Program-made: the position numbers and the translations under genes
Assembly: GCA_947176675.1 (NCBI GenBank)
Contig: CAMWRN010000154.1
Span: 1 to 6,142, forward strand
Source: an uncultured Clostridia bacterium
Lineage (GTDB): Bacteria > Bacillota > Clostridia > Oscillospirales > Ruminococcaceae
Length of the DNA stretch: 6,142 nucleotides
Reading direction: 5' to 3'
The notes under the pieces: model-generated
Seen by the model: only the letters and a program-made list of their open reading frames with translations
Databases searched by the model: none
Told to the model about the DNA's origin: nothing
Shown here: positions 5,621 through 6,142 of the stretch, in pieces
Numbering within the stretch: position 1 is the stretch's first letter
How the letters are laid out: every line of letters starts with the position of its first letter

Positions 5621-5635
5621 GTAAATGCAATTTAC
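5621..5635. promoter_or_regulatory. Putative operator C (GTAAAT-GCA-ATTTAC)
   Basis: Third copy of the 6-3-6 palindrome, 3 bp beyond the -10 box of the XRE promoter, exactly the geometry of operator A. The N3 centre differs in all three copies (ATT, TTA, GCA) while both arms are invariant, which argues for selection on the arms. Binding by the encoded XRE protein would give negative autoregulation. Confidence 0.75.
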
Positions 5636-5657
5636 TTTAAGTGAAAGGAGAAGCTCT

Positions 5658-6142
5658 ATGACTCCCGAGGAACGCGGAAAGCGTATCAAAGAAGCACGTA
5701 TCTCAAAAAAAATGACCCAGAGCGAGGTCGTGGGAACTTTTATCACGCGAAATATGCTGAGTCAAATCGAAAGCGGAGCTGCCGCACCGTCGCTGAAAAC
5801 GCTTGAATATCTTGCTTCAGTGCTGGATATACCAATCTCCTCTCTGCTGCCGCAGGGTGAAAACGACGAGGACGGAACTCTCCGCTCAGACGCGGAGACG
5901 CTGATAAATTCCAAAAAGCTGTACTGTGAAGAACGCTACCGCGAAGCCGCCGCCGCTCTCCAGTCGGTAGACCGATGCAGTCCGCTTTACGATGAAGTTA
6001 CTGCCGTCAAAGCGCGCTGCTGTCTGAGTCTTGCAGAGCAGCTTGCGGACGAAAACACTCCCAAAGCCGCCGAGTACGCTAAGGAAGCCGCCGCTCTTGC
6101 CGAGATCGGTTTTTATGCTAACAGCGTAATCAAAACGGAAGC
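5658..6142 (+). CDS. XRE-family HTH regulator with helical (TPR-like) C-terminal region, 3'-truncated
   Basis: The frame is open from ATG 5658 to the window end (161 codons visible). AAAGGAG (5644-5650), 7 nt upstream, fixes the start. Residues about 6-64 form a Cro/CI-type helix-turn-helix: GKRIKEARISKKMTQSEVVG, then TRNMLSQIESG as the recognition helix, then PSLKTLEYLASVLDIPISSLL. The rest is Ala/Leu/Glu-rich and helical (REAAAALQSVD, KAAEYAKEAAALAEIGFYA), like the tetratricopeptide-type sensor regions of larger XRE regulators that respond to peptides or proteins. It is transcribed divergently from the NfeD-flotillin operon, and its promoter carries the same palindrome as the two operon promoters. 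It is therefore the best candidate for the shared regulator, including of itself. The effector is unknown. The usual alternative, a regulator acting on genes outside the window, cannot be excluded. Confidence 0.88.
   Translation, partial: MTPEERGKRIKEARISKKMTQSEVVGTFITRNMLSQIESGAAAPSLKTLEYLASVLDIPISSLLPQGENDEDGTLRSDAETLINSKKLYCEERYREAAAALQSVDRCSPLYDEVTAVKARCCLSLAEQLADENTPKAAEYAKEAAALAEIGFYANSVIKTE

Overview
The window looks like chromosomal DNA of a low-to-moderate-GC Gram-positive anaerobe, most likely a Clostridia member of the Ruminococcaceae/Oscillospiraceae type. This is an inference from strong Shine-Dalgarno sites, consensus sigma-A-type promoters with 17-bp spacers, and the gene types present. 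No rRNA or other phylogenetic marker is in the window. No tRNA, rRNA, CRISPR array or intact insertion sequence was seen.

Layout. Positions 2-871 (+) hold the 3' part of an unrecognised gene whose 5' end lies outside the window; its product has a cysteine cluster near the C-terminus. Positions 872-1322 are an AT-rich gap with what may be a decayed transposase start. A clear extended -10 promoter (1323-1351) then drives a complete M20-family amidohydrolase gene (1387-2595, +). Converging on it from the right is a minus-strand cluster: a 41-residue membrane peptide (5272-5397), an NfeD/YuaF-like membrane protein (4554-5225), a 43-residue peptide (4418-4549) and a flotillin (2754-4379). Divergent from the cluster, at the right edge, is an XRE-type regulator (5658-6142, +), cut by the window end.

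The most interesting part is 5240-5660. It contains three strong promoters: one for the XRE gene, one for the 41-residue peptide and one for the nfeD-like gene. Each has the same 15-bp palindrome, GTAAAT-N3-ATTTAC, 3-4 bp downstream of its -10 box, over the expected transcription start. The three palindrome centres lie at 5252, 5439 and 5628, that is 187 and 189 bp apart. This looks like a self-contained regulon: a regulator (probably the XRE protein) controlling itself and an NfeD-flotillin membrane-microdomain operon that includes two small proteins. The operator geometry and the small ORFs are read directly from the sequence. That the XRE protein is the binder, and that the peptides work with flotillin, are inferences.
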